Below, piece after piece: positions 24,641 through 36,362 of a DNA stretch of 64,000 nucleotides (its first letter is position 1; every line of letters begins with the position of its first letter). The stretch comes from Wurfbainia villosa. Its lineage: Eukaryota > Streptophyta > Magnoliopsida > Zingiberales > Zingiberaceae. The stretch is from positions 89,625,137-89,689,136 of the forward strand of contig CM045988.1 in NCBI GenBank assembly GCA_025175895.1, read 5' to 3'. Below the pieces are notes generated by a model, which saw only the letters and a program-made list of their open reading frames with translations, made no database searches and was not told the origin of the DNA. The position numbers and the translations under genes were made by a program.

Positions 24641-24719
24641 ACTTTACAAATATTCATAACAGGCTATAACAATACATCACCTCCTCTATCTATTCCCTCT
24701 CACCCCGAATAATTCTGGG

Positions 24720-25730
24720 TCAGGGAGGGTACTCGATTATCATCACTCCCCAGGAGGTTTCTATTGAAAACGGCTTGAAGTCGGTTGGTCTTGGGACTAT
24801 CAATCGAGATGTGCCACCTTTCCCGATGAAGCTTGTAGTTACACCTTGTCCTTTTGAGATCAAGTGAATCTTCTGAGCCTTCTCTATATTAATGTACTTT
24901 TCAACTCGGTCGTGCAATTCATCGTAGCTTCTCGAAGGCTTTTTTGTCAAAGAACAGAAGAAATCACCATCCTTCAATCCTTGAGAAATTGTCACCATAT
25001 GAACCTCAGGAGTTGTGGTTGGGACTCTAGGGTATCCCAAGTGAACCGTTGAACATATCATCTTAAAGACTTTGTTGGCTCTTGCTTCAGATTGAAGGTT
25101 GTTTGTTGATACATTTTGTAACTGCGAAGTGACACAGAAATACCTCGTATAGGTCTTCAAATGAAATTTAAGACTCTGACCGTAATGATTGGAACCACTT
25201 TTATACTAATCCTACTAAGGTGGTCACCAATACTTGACATTTAATGACGTCGGAGTATTGATGTAAGATAGTCACGTTCTGTCTCCACGGGAATGGTGTG
25301 TTGGTAAGTATGGTGCAAAATTTGCACAAGGAGCAAGGTTCGATCCCCAACGTTAGCTGACTATTTAATGCCCGCGTCGGGCCACGTCCTCCATGACACT
25401 TGCCATCGCACCAAGGTTAGTGACCACTCGTGATTTACTCCCTCTTATACTCGTGGGATCGGGGTGAGGGGGTTGCTAAGTTGGCAGTTACATTCCAACC
25501 TTTTACACAAAGATAGTCCGTTCTCGAATTTACACAGATGCTCTTCCGGGTATGTTGAGCAATCGTAGTCCCCTAAGTGGGGAGAATAAAAGTTGGAGGG
25601 AAGTGCCTCCAGTATAATTTCTTCAACCAAAGGAGTGGGTTTACGCCACACTTTATATACTGTCGACTGGCTTCTCCTCTTGCTTCTCGCTAACAAAATG
25701 TAGAGCTATCTATGTTGATGTTCAGTCCCT
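24720..25730 (-). pseudogene. Gypsy element H gag, broken (copy 1)
   Basis: On the minus strand the end of a Ty3/gypsy gag core is recognisable: TTTPEVHMVTISQGLKDGDFF, SYDELHDRVEKYINIE, KAQKIHLISKGQGV. The same protein is better preserved at 32875-33441. The upstream part (25730-25160) is fragmented by frameshifts and stops, and a deletion removes part of the core seen in the other copy. No protease or polymerase domain follows; the next sequence is the minisatellite. Confidence 0.78.
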
Positions 25731-25992
25731 CATGACATTCCCATTATCCTCTTGAACCTCCTTCCCTCTCTTATTGTCGGGAACCGAAGGAATAGAGGGA
25801 AACTGCTCCCTCAACAAGGTTAGGTCCCTCCTTTATTTTGCGGGTTGAGTAGAGGATGACTACTCTTCTTATTTCCTTGAGTCAGTACCTCCTCCACTGC
25901 TTTTTGAACCTAGAGGCGGCGAAAGTTGAAGAATAAACCTCGTGAGATTGCATCATCTACATCTCGTTCAAGTTTTTAATAGACGACGTCAA

Positions 25993-26690
25993 TGATGCGA
26001 TAAGGATTTAGCCCCTTTGGCTGAGTACTCTCAGAGAGCTTGTTCGAAGAGAAGAATTGTTTTACCATAGCAAGTTCTTACCCGCTGTAATACGGGTCAG
26101 AGGATGTCGATGCTTTAACGATACCTCTCTGATACTTAAGTCAGACAGGAGATCGAAGATGTAAGAAATGGAATGGAAAAATATAGTTATTCAAGCGAAA
26201 GAGTAATCTAAGCCCTCTTCTTTACCTCAATCGCTCCTTATGTAGTAGCTTCAATTTCTTCACTGACCAGGACTACCTGCAAGTTGTTTCCTTTGATGGG
26301 TTATTATGAGACAACCGTTATAGAGAATCTCCTTCTAAAATACCATATATTTCGAAACCATCATTGGGCGGACTGTTAGAAGATTGGATGTGACTATTGA
26401 GAAGAATAGCATTTGTGATCCACCGATTTTCAATTCTTCATGTTTCTAACTTCCTGGCTTCTGACTTCTGAATTCCTGACTTCTGAGTTGTTGACTTCTC
26501 AAACTCTCGAGTATTGAGCTTCTATCTATTATCAATGACTCTCGAGTACAAAGCTTCTATCTACATTTTTAGAGGCTCCCTAGAGTTCGAGATCCCGAGT
26601 ACTCGAGTTCCGCTTGAGCCTCATGGATCTCATCCTTTCCATATTCAATCATAATTTTTCACATCTACATGATCCATTCTAATTATATCA
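25993..26690 (-). repeat. 5' LTR of gypsy element H (block 1)
   Basis: Plus-strand ends are TGATGCGATAAGG and ATTATATCA. Directly left of it the minus strand reads TTGACGTCGTC, resembling the TTGGCGCCGTC primer sites of plant gypsy elements, which supports a 5' LTR reading on the minus strand. Paired LTRs: 34158-34857 (block 2) and 10998-11689. Confidence 0.75.
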
Positions 26691-27744
26691 ATAGACAATA
26701 TAGCAAGAAACATAGACATATAATTAATTAATATGGTGATAACATGCCCCATGCTATTTTAGAGAGTTTTAATTTGCAATAATACTACTAAATATAGTAG
26801 GATATGGCTGCCAATTTAATTAATGAATTTTTTTATTACTTAAAAATAATTAAAAAAAACACAAATACGAAAGTTACAAAATATCGTATAAAAAAAATAA
26901 TATTCTTAATTGATAAAAATAATGTATTTTATTTTATAAAAGTGTCAAATTGTTTTGCATTGATTTATATAGGTTATAAAAATCAAATAATTGTATATAT
27001 ATGAGTGTTAAAGAAGACATTAAACTCAACCCAAAATTTATATCTTTTTGCCTAAACAAAGATATTAGTTTTTTTAAGAAAACTATAGCTATTCATTTTT
27101 AAATAGAAATTAATTTACAATTTACCATCTTCATTCAATATAAAGTTTCCATTCTTTTATTTCCTACTAAAATGAATTCACATTTAAAAAGTTTGGATAA
27201 AGGTTTTTTTTTTTTTTACTTTAACTCCTTTCATTAATTTTTCTAATAAATAAAGGTCATACAATATATTAGTTTTTTTTTTTTTTGAATTCTTCGTTAA
27301 CCAGGTTATTAAAGGTACGTATTTTTTTTAAAATAATTTTAAAAAGTATTGATTTTACGTAATTTTTTTATAATACAAATTATGTTTTAAATCAAAGAAA
27401 AATGTATGGAAAAAAATGTTCGAGACCCAAATGAAATGAAGCAGGAAAGTGGATTTTGATTTCCAAAATAGGATGAGATTTGAAATAAATTAAATATATA
27501 GCATTAATAATATTCCTACAAGAACACTGTTTGCCACATTACACGAAAAAAGTTTTTTTTTTTCCGGTCTGATAATTAAATGCATTTGTCACCTTCTTAA
27601 TTTACCACTGAAGTGAGAATATAAAAGTGTCTATAAATATATATATATATTTGTAATTCATCGTAAAAGAAGAACAAGGAGAAAAAAAAAGTCTCTCTGT
27701 AACAATTTTTACAGCTTTCTTCAAAATTCAAGAACATCACTGAA
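26691..27744 (+). promoter_or_regulatory. Upstream region of IPT copy 1
   Basis: About 1.05 kb of very AT-rich sequence, no gene. TATAAAAG (27621) and TATAAATA (27632-27639) are candidate TATA boxes, giving a 5' leader of about 80-90 bases. Compared with copy 2 it lacks about 0.4 kb after GTACGTATTT near 27325. Confidence 0.6.
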
Positions 27745-28734
27745 ATGGAGGGTGCAAAACTTTGCATGTCCAAGTACGAGGAGGTGCATCTCCCCGATGC
27801 TTCTCCTTGCAATGGAAAATGCAACGGTCACCGTTGTATCCGAGCCAACGGTGTTACACCAAGGACGCCCATATCGTCCAAGGAAAAATTGTTGGTCGTC
27901 ACCGGCTCCACTGGCACGGGCAAAACCAAGCTCGCCATTGAGCTGTCGCTCATGTTCTCAGGCGAAGTTATCAACTCCGATAAGATCCAAATGTACCTCG
28001 GGCTCGACATCGCCTCCAATAAAATTGCACCGGCGAAGCAGCGTGGGGTTCCTCACCATTTGATCGATCGTTTTGATTCGACGTCTGGGGAGCTACCGGC
28101 CGCGGAGTACCGGGCGCTAGCCGACCACAAGATTCAAGAGGTCTCGGCTCGTCGCCGGGTGCCGATCGTCGCTGGAGGATCGAATTCGTTCATCTACGCG
28201 CTGCTGGCGGACCAGTTCGACCCCGAGTACGACCCGTTTCTCAGCGAGGAAATTAGGGAGGAGGCGGCGCCGCGGTACGACTGCTTAGTGATCTGGGTGC
28301 ATGTGGACGCCGAAGTGCTGGCCGAGCACCTCGCCGGCCGGGTGGACGAGATGGTGCAGGAGGGCTTGATGGACGAGTTGGGCGACTTCTTCGCGAAGGA
28401 AGGGGCGAAGGAGCAGCATCTCGGGATCGGGAAGACGATCGGCGTGCCGGAATTCCAAGCTTACTTCACCGAAAAAGGCAAGCGAACCCAACCTGCAGTT
28501 TACGACGCAGCGCTCGCGGCCATGAAGGAGAACACATGCAAGTTGTCAGAGAAACAGATTCAAAAGATCAAAAGACTGCAGTCGATGGGCTGGCCATTGT
28601 TTCGCGTCGATGCCACAGCTGCTGTGGCGGCGTATCTCTCTGGGGAGGATGGTGCCATGGCGGTGGCTTGGCAAAGGGACGTGATTGAGCCTAGCGCGGC
28701 TGCTGTGGCACAATTTTTAGAGAAGAGAATCTAA
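27745..28734 (+). CDS. IPT: Adenylate isopentenyltransferase (cytokinin synthesis), copy 1
   Basis: This intronless gene encodes 329 residues, the usual size for plant adenylate isopentenyltransferases. They transfer an isopentenyl group from DMAPP to ATP/ADP, the first step of cytokinin synthesis, often in plastids. Visible motifs: P-loop GSTGTGKT (54-61), INSDKIQMYLGLDI with the catalytic-type Asp79 (77-89), GVPHHL (101-106), AGGSNSF (143-149), IGVPEF (232-237). The N-terminal 45 residues are Cys-rich and poorly conserved; a transit peptide is not obvious. The ATG at 27745 follows a TATA box by about 110 bp. GC-rich third positions contrast with the AT-rich flanks. Copy 2 differs by four residues (T38A, I43M, L50V, S55A). 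A tRNA-type isopentenyltransferase is less likely because of length and the Asp-Lys motif context. Confidence 0.93.
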   Translation: MEGAKLCMSKYEEVHLPDASPCNGKCNGHRCIRANGVTPRTPISSKEKLLVVTGSTGTGKTKLAIELSLMFSGEVINSDKIQMYLGLDIASNKIAPAKQRGVPHHLIDRFDSTSGELPAAEYRALADHKIQEVSARRRVPIVAGGSNSFIYALLADQFDPEYDPFLSEEIREEAAPRYDCLVIWVHVDAEVLAEHLAGRVDEMVQEGLMDELGDFFAKEGAKEQHLGIGKTIGVPEFQAYFTEKGKRTQPAVYDAALAAMKENTCKLSEKQIQKIKRLQSMGWPLFRVDATAAVAAYLSGEDGAMAVAWQRDVIEPSAAAVAQFLEKRI

Positions 28735-29132
28735 GCATTCGCCGCCAAATAACTATATGGAACTCTCGTACCATGATTTTTTTTTTCAAAGGAAAAAAAA
28801 TAATAAGAGGTGACCGCCGGCGTAAATAAGAGCCGGCGATCTCTCTCGGTTCAAATTTTAAATAGAATAAATATAATCTCGGTTACTGTATCAGCAGTCT
28901 CTTAATTAGATATTAATCTCGATTTGATTTTTAAATACCACGTATTATTTATTATAGGAGTGCTTAATTTCTGATTTACTTAGATTGTCAAAACTTACGG
29001 AAGAATTAATTGATCATCTCATGATATATCATAAAGGATTAGAACCATCAATCTAGTGACCTTCACCAATTCATTCCAATATTATTGTGAGATAGATAAA
29101 TCATGGAGACCCTTTGAATCTTGACGCGATCG
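28735..29132 (+). other. 3' flank of IPT copy 1
   Basis: A self-complementary stretch, CGCCGGC and GCCGGCG separated by 10 bases (about 28814-28838), could form a hairpin in the 3' UTR, and AATAAA follows at about 28866. Both are conserved in copy 2. Confidence 0.5.
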
Positions 29133-29640
29133 GTAAAGTCGTAGAAGATCGTTCTGAGCCCGAGAGAGGATATTTAGATCGTCCTCCGAGATTCGACTTG
29201 TGACTCATCCGTAAGTTGTCACACAACCTTATCGATGTGTCATCCCCTTGGAAATTATCATCTCATGATATAGAAGAGATGAATAACTGTCCCCGTGAGA
29301 CGACCAAGTGATTAGTACAAACGATATAATTGTTCGAAGAAATAAGGATCAATTTTTAAGAGTTGTAAAATATTTGGAAATGTCTACCCTCCCACCATAT
29401 ATTAGTTCTTGATTGGATAAAAATATCTCTCTTGATTTATCTTCTTTATCTAGTTGTGGAATATGAGGAATATTTGGAAAGATATGAATAATTGATGTTA
29501 ATTTAAAAAATAAAATAAATATTTTAAAATTTTACTTCTAAATAAATATAAATTATATTTTAAATTTAAATATACATGAGTCAGGTAAAGTGATCATCTA
29601 TTTGAGATTAATTAGGGGAAGTAAATTATAAAAAAAAAGA

Positions 29641-29671
<31 letters not shown>

Positions 29672-32177
29672 TTTTTTATTAAGTAAAAATTAAAAAGGGA
29701 TTTTTTTCCCCATATTATTTAAAGGATTTTTGTAAATAAACGGATATTTTATTTTATTTTTACCTCTGTTATAATAGATAAGTCAGAATTGCTATAATAT
29801 ATTTAAAATCAATATAAATGATTTAATTAAAATTATTTAAATATTAATTAAAACTATTTCAATTTAATTAAAACGGATCCAACTTAATCGAAACTAGTCA
29901 AATATTTTTATAATATTTTTGGTCAACGAGTCAACTAATTTTGATTAAAATTACTACAATTACAATTTAAATAATTTTAACTCACAATCCAGTTTTATTA
30001 AAATTGCTACAATTAAAGTAGTTCTAGTTAAAATTATTATAATATAAAATAATTTTAGTTAAAATTGTTATAATACAAGGTAATTTTGATCGAAATTACA
30101 ACATAAACTAGTCAGCAAAGTTACGCAGAACATTTTTTTTTTTAAATACTCCAATTACTTTAATTATGATAGGTTTGTAATTAAAGTTACTATATTAGAG
30201 CTGAACAATTGTTAACTTGTTAAATATTAAGCAGGTTTAAAAGTATTTTCAGAATGAAAATGAGGAAGATAACTTTTTAAATTAAAGTAATTTTAAATGA
30301 TAATAAAAATAAGAGACAGTTTTGTTGGTCTTAAACTTGTTTATTTAAGTGCTGCTGCAACGTGCAAGGACAAGTGATTGTACATGGTATAAGTACTTGT
30401 GGCTCTAGGAAGCAAGATCCGGTCGGATCTAAACCGGACCCGGTTTAGACCCATAATTGGGTCAATAAATCGGAACTATAATCAGTCCATCACCAATGGG
30501 CAGGTTATGTTCAATATTCAAACAAACATCGAATCAACGATTGGAATGGGGGGTTCAACAATTTTTTTTAATGTTGGAACCGATCATTTATGTGTAATTG
30601 ATCTTTAGTTGAGGTTGATCAAATTTGAATTGGGTTCGAATTTAGTTTTGATATTTCAACAATATATGATAATATTTAAACAAAATGTGATCAAACAGTT
30701 TGATCGAGGTAGAGATTATTGGAGAGAAAGATTATTGTACAATAATCATTTGGTCAAATTGGACATGATAGATGCATAGTTCGATAGAAGGTAGTTAAAT
30801 AAGAAATCAAGTAGAGTGAGATTGATCGGATACTTGATAAATAAATAAATAAGTCTAAATGGGTCATAGAGGACTGAACACTTAGAGTAAGTTGAAAAAA
30901 ATCCAAATGGATCATAGAGGATTAAACATTTAGTGGTTGAAAGTTCAAAAGGGAATCGACAAGTGTAAAGTAAAAGTGGATTATGATTGATCAAATACTT
31001 GACATGAAAGTGAAAAAACTCTAAAAGGGCGGACAAGACTAGATGTTAGATGAGTAAAAAAATCATAATAGATCGGTAAAGATTGAATGTTAGATTAGTA
31101 AGAAAATTCTAACAGGTCATAGGAGACCGAGAAGTTAAGTGAATGGAAAAATCTTAACACATTAAGAAAGACTAAATATTAGGTGAGTAGGAAAATGTTA
31201 ACAGGTTAAAAAGAACCAAATGTTAGGCGAGTGAGAAAATCTTAACATATTAGAAAGGATCAGATATGATGTTAGGTAAGTGGAAAAATTTTAATCGATT
31301 AGGGTGGATTGGATGTTAGTTGAATGCTTAAGTCCAAACAAGCCAAGGAAAACTGAATGTTTGACATTGAAGGAGTCCCGACAAATCAAGATTGATCGGA
31401 TACTAAGTATGAGAGGGAAAATCCAAACAGGTCAAGGAGGACTAGATGTTTGGTGTCGGATGAAGTTTTGGTATGTCAAGGTGATCAAATACTAGGTAGG
31501 TGAAGTTTCAACATGTCAAGGTGATCAGATGCTAGACATGTGAAGTCCCGATAGGTCAAAGATGATCAGATGCTAGATGATTGAAATTCTTATAGATTGA
31601 AGTCAATTTGATATATATGAAGCGAGAGTTAGTCTTAATAAGGACTGAAATTAAAAAATTAATTGACTAAAAAATCCTAAACTCTAAGTTCAAAGGTTTG
31701 AGAAGGTTTAAGGGAGTTTTGAGTGCAATTAGTCAACTGATGAATTTTACCAATCGACTAATAGAGCTGATAGTCAACTGGTGTTGATGTAGTAGAGTAT
31801 AAAAGGTTTAGCAGCCTACTGCAGGATTCAACTAGATATATTCTAGTTAACTAATGAGGAATGATAGTCAACTGATACTAATGTGAATAGAGTCATTAAT
31901 TCGCTAGGTTAAAGTAACGCTTGAATTAATGGTAGAGTAGTCGATAAATGACTAAAGACAGTCAACTAGTCAGTGAAAATCAATCCGATAGCAACACTAT
32001 ATAAGAGAATTTTGTAGAGATTTGAAGGGGAAGTGACATTCCAAACTCATTGAGATTTTATCTCTATTGAAATGAGATGTGTGATTTTTTATTAAGATAA
32101 TTTCTCCATAATATATTCAACTAAAAGTCAAGTACTATTGAATTACAATCTTTAAGATTTTCTCTTGAAATCAACTC
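29133..32177. other. AT-rich intergenic region
   Basis: No gene is seen. It contains a (TA)n run of about 27 bp at 29642-29668, AT-rich sequence with ATTAAAATT words (29790-30110), a degenerate minisatellite (30770-31620) and degenerate AGTCAACTGAT words (31730-31980). Confidence 0.6.
30770..31620. repeat. Degenerate tandem repeat of about 50 bp
   Basis: Recurring phrases are ATGTTAGGTGAGTGG, AAAAATCTTAACAGGT and CATAGAGGACTGAA. They recur every 45-60 bp with much decay, so unit length is approximate. Confidence 0.6.
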
Positions 32178-32668
32178 TGTTGGTGCATGGGCATCAGATA
32201 ATCGAACTTAAGTTTTGATTATGACAAAGATCCAAATTTAAGATCATATTGTTATCTCATGAGCTGAATTAAGTGTGCAGGAAATGGTTAAGCTAAGCTG
32301 AAAGTCAGCGACACCCAAAGAATCCCGAGTTGAAAAACTGTGGTGGTCGGGCGACACCAGAAAAACTTCGTGGGAGTCGAAGAACCTAGGTGGAAGACCG
32401 AAAGCAAAGCGACAGATCATAAAGGACCAGAGGTAAGTACGAGTGCGAAGAGAGATGGTAAGGTCGTGTCCTCTGTACGAGGATGAACGTAAGCGACGAT
32501 CCGACAAAGACTTCCAGTGGAAGGTCTAGGTCGAGATCGGATGGTAAGGAATCGTCATATTTATCATTTTTCGTGCTAACCTCTTACTGTAGGGAAGTGG
32601 CCAGGCTGACAGTCGACTACTGGTAATTGGGCAGTCGACTGATGCACATCAGTCGACTGATGGAAGGC
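32178..32668 (+). repeat. Truncated C-type LTR
   Basis: It begins TGTTGGTGCATGGG and follows the C LTR (423 to about 888) with moderate divergence, then stops before the TATA box. Its right end is joined to duplication block 2 at about 32670. It carries CAGTCGACTGATG words where the C LTR has CGATCGGTGATG. Confidence 0.75.
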
Positions 32669-32874
32669 ATTAGTTGGGTGGAGCAAGAACACCTCTTCGT
32701 ATAACAATACTTCATAAAAAGCACTTGGACCAGACTAAGGGTTTACAATCGACATTGGTCGTGCCAAGTGAACACACTTTTTTATTAAAATTGATATTTT
32801 ACAAATATTCATAACAAACTATAACAATACATCACCTCCTCTATCTATTCTCTCTCACCCCGAACAATTCTGGG

Positions 32875-33441
32875 TCAGGGAGGGTACTCGATTATCATTA
32901 CTCCCCGGGAGGTTTCTATTGAAAACGACTTGAAGTCAGTTGGTCTTGGGACTATCAACTGAGACGTTCCACCTTTCCCGATGAAGCTTGTACTTACACC
33001 TTGTCCTTTTGAGATCAAGCGAATCTTCTGAGCCTCCTCTATATTAATGTACTTTTCAACTCGGTCGTGCAATTCATCATAGCTTCTCGGAGGTTTTTTT
33101 GCCAAAGAACAGAAGAAATCATCATCCTTCAATCCTTGAGAAATTGTCACATTATGGACCTCAGGAGTTGTGGTTGGGACTTCTAGGGCATCCCGAGTGA
33201 ACCGTTGAACATATCCACTCAAGGACTTTGTTGGCTCTTGCTTCAAATTGAACAGACTGAAGGTTGTCTGTTGATACTTTTTGCAACTGGCGAAGTGACA
33301 CAGAAATACCTCGTATAGGTCTTCAAATGAAATTGAAGACTCCGACCGTAATGATTGGAACCACTTTTGTGCTAATCCTACTAAGGTGGTCACCAATACT
33401 CGACATTTAATGATGTCGGAGTATTGAGGTAAGATAGTCAC
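32875..33441 (-). pseudogene. Gypsy element H gag core (copy 2)
   Basis: An open stretch of 188 residues matches the Ty3/gypsy retrotransposon gag core: LVGLAQKWFQSL, ISFEDLYEVFLCHF, KSLSGYVQRFTRDALEV, SYDELHDRVEKYINIE. It is the most intact gag of this family in the window. The N-terminal part, up to the LTR at 34158, is broken by stops (remnants at 33654-33863 and 33897-34121). No enzyme domain is present next to it. Confidence 0.8.
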
Positions 33442-34157
33442 GTTCTATCCCCACGGGAATGGTGTGTTGGTAAGTATGGTGTAGAATTTTCACAAGGAGC
33501 AAGGTTCGATCCCCCGCGTTAGCTAACTATTTAATGTCCGCGTCAGGCCACATCCTCCACCGTACTTGTCATCACACCAAGGTTAGTGATCACTCGTGAT
33601 TTACTCTCTCTCATACTTGTGGGATCGGAGTGAGGGGGTCGCTAAGTTGGCGGTTACGTTCCAACCTTTCGCACAAAGATAGTCACGTTCTTGAATTTGC
33701 ACAGATGCTCTTCCGAGTTTGTCGAGCAATCATAGTCCCCTAAGTGGGGAGAATGGAAGTCGAAGGGAAGTGCCTCTAGTATAATTTCTTCAACCAAAGG
33801 AGTGGGTCTATGCCACACTTTATATACTGTCGAATGACTTCTCCTCTTGCTCCTCACTAACAAAATGTAGAGCTATCTGTGTCGATGTTCAGTCCCTCAT
33901 GACAAACTCACTATCCTCTTGAACCTCCTTCCCTCTCTTGTTATCGGAACCGAAGAAATAGAGGGAAACTGCTCCTCAACAAGGTTGGGTCCCTCCTTTA
34001 TCTTACGGGTTGAGTAGAGGATGACTACTCTTCCTATTTCCTTGAGCCAGTACCTCCTCCATTGCTTTCTGAACCTATAGGCGACGGAGGTTGAAGAATG
34101 AACCTTGTGAGATTGCATCATCTACATCTCGCTCAAGTTTTTAATAGACGACGTCAA

Positions 34158-34857
34158 TGATGCGATAAGGATTTAACCCCTTTGGCTGAGTACTTTTGGA
34201 GAGCTGGTTCGCAGAGATGAATTGTTTCACCGTAGCAAGTTATTATCCACTATAATACGAGTCAGAGGATGTCGATGCTTTGACAATACCTCTCTGATAC
34301 TTAAGTCAGACAGGAGATCGAAGATGTAAGAAATGGAATGGAAAAATACAGTTATTCGAGCGAAAGAGTAATCGGAACCCTCTTCTTTACCTCAACTGCT
34401 CCTTATGTAGTAGCTTCAATTTCTTCACTGACCAGAACTACTGGCAAGTTGTTTCCTTTGACGGGTTATTATGAGACAACCGTTATAGAGAATCTCCATT
34501 TAAAATGTCATATATTTCGAAGCCATCATTGGACAGACTGTTAGAAGATCAGATGTGACTGTTGAGAAGAATATCATATGTGGTCCACGGATTTTCAATT
34601 CTTCATGTTTCTAACTTCCTAGCTTTTGACTTTTGAATTCATGACTTCTGAGTTATCGACTTCTCAAACTCTCGAGTATTGAGCTTCTATCTACATTATC
34701 AATGACTCCCAAGTACAAAGCTTCTATCTACATTTTTAGAGGCTCCCTAGAGCTTAAGATCCCAAGTATTCGAGTTCTGCCTGAGCTTCATGGGTCTCAT
34801 CCTTTCCATATTCAATCATTATTTTTCACATCTACATGATTTATTCTAATTATATCA
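34158..34857 (-). repeat. 5' LTR of gypsy element H (block 2)
   Basis: Plus-strand ends TGATGCGATAAGG and TTATATCA; duplicated partner of 25993-26690. The sequence right of it (ATATGCAATATAG) matches block 1 (ATAGACAATATAG), so both derive from one insertion that was later duplicated. Confidence 0.75.
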
Positions 34858-36362
34858 ATATGCAATATAGCAAGAAACATAGACATATAATTAATTAATA
34901 TGGTGATAACATGCCCCATGCTATTTTAGAGAGTTTTAATTTGCAATAACACTACTAAATATAGTAGGATATGACTGCCAATTTAATTAATGAATTTTTT
35001 TATTACTTAAAAATTAAAAAAACACACACAAATATGAAAGTTACAAAATATCGTATAAAAAAATAATATTTTTAATTGATAAAAATAATGTATATTATTT
35101 TATAAAAGTGTCAAATTGTTTTGCATTAATTTATATAGGTTATAAAAATCAAACAATTGTATATGATTGTTAAAGAAGACATTAAACTCAACTCAAAATT
35201 TATATCTTTTTGCCTAAACAAAGATATTTGTTTCTTTAAAAAAACTATAGCTATTCATTGTTAAATAGAAATTAATTTACAATTTACCATCTTCATTCAA
35301 TATAAAGTTTCCATTCTTTTATTTCCTACTAAAATGAATTCACTTGTAAAAAGTTTGGATAAAGGTTTTATTTTTTTTTACTTAAACTCCTTTCATTAAT
35401 TTTTCTAATAAATAAAGGTCATACAATATATTAGTTTTTTTTTTAATTCCTCGTTAACCCATGTATTTAATGATATAAGGTTATAGAAGGTACGTATTTA
35501 GATAAAATATTGATGGAATTATTTTAAATAATTTACTTAAACTCTTTCTATAGATATATTGAATTCGTCGAGTTTATCCAATGCATCATTAAGATATTCT
35601 ACCTCAACTATTTTTAAAAATTATTTTCATTTATGATAAAAAACATGATTGGAATTATTTATAAGAAGCATATTACTTTTTTTAGTAAATTATTTTATAA
35701 ATTACCTTATAAATTGTAAATAGATATCATTCCAAAAAAAGTCCCATATTAAAATAAAAGAAATTAAATAATATATTAATTTTCTAAGATCAAGTTAATT
35801 TAAATATTTAATTCTAAATTGATAAATCGATAAATATCCCTTTAAATATTTTAGAAGCACAGAAACCCAAATTACCATTATTATACGAAAATAAGTACTT
35901 AAATTTATTTATAAAAAAAATCATTTTAAAAAGTATTAATTTTACGTAATTTTTTTATAATACAAATTATGTTTTTAAATCAAAGAAAAATGTATGGAAA
36001 AAAAATGTTCGAGATATATATCCAAATGAAATGATGCAGGAAAGTGGATTTTGATTTCAAAAATAGGATGAGATTTGAAATAAATTAAATATATAGCATT
36101 AATAATATTCCTACAAGAACACTGTTTGCCACATTACACGAAAAAAGATTTTTTTTCCGGTCTAATAATTAAATGCATTCGTCATCTTCTTAATTTATCA
36201 CGAGAATATAAAAGTGTCTATAAAAATATATATATATATATATGGAGGATTATATTCTGCGCGCATGTGCGCGACCCTGCGTCATATTTTAATGAACACT
36301 GTTTTCATTGTTCATCAAGCATGATGAACAGTGAAAACGTGCTTCGGCAGAACATCACTGAA
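34858..36362 (+). promoter_or_regulatory. Upstream region of IPT copy 2
   Basis: AT-rich, no gene. TATAAAAG lies at 36207-36214 and TATAAAAA at about 36219. From about 36242 to 36345 the leader is unrelated to copy 1. An open frame extends upstream of the ATG at 36363 in phase with it (from 36126), but the family's N-terminus and copy 1 both support 36363. Confidence 0.6.
36301..36338. repeat. Near-perfect hairpin in the IPT copy 2 leader
   Basis: Arms GTTTTCATTGTTCATC and GATGAACAGTGAAAAC pair at 15 of 16 positions around a six-base loop AAGCAT. It ends 25 bp before the ATG and is absent from copy 1. It resembles the core of a small fold-back element. Confidence 0.8.

Larger units (their letters stand above)
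24515..29132. repeat. Segmental duplication block 1 (H gag, H LTR, IPT copy 1)
   Basis: This block is repeated in the same orientation at 32671-37770. Similarity begins at GTTGGGTAGAGCGAGAACACC (24523) and ends near CTTGACGCGATCGG at 29132. Non-coding parts differ by a few percent plus indels; the IPT coding part differs at about 8 of 990 bases. Confidence 0.88.

Noticed and set aside
26804..27004. Small Lys/Ile-rich frame upstream of IPT copy 1
   Set aside because: Low-complexity AT-rich sequence; the duplicate block has a broken version.
36126..36362. N-terminal extension of IPT copy 2
   Set aside because: The frame happens to be open upstream, but it crosses the TATA region, is absent from copy 1 and does not match the family; the ATG at 36363 is preferred.
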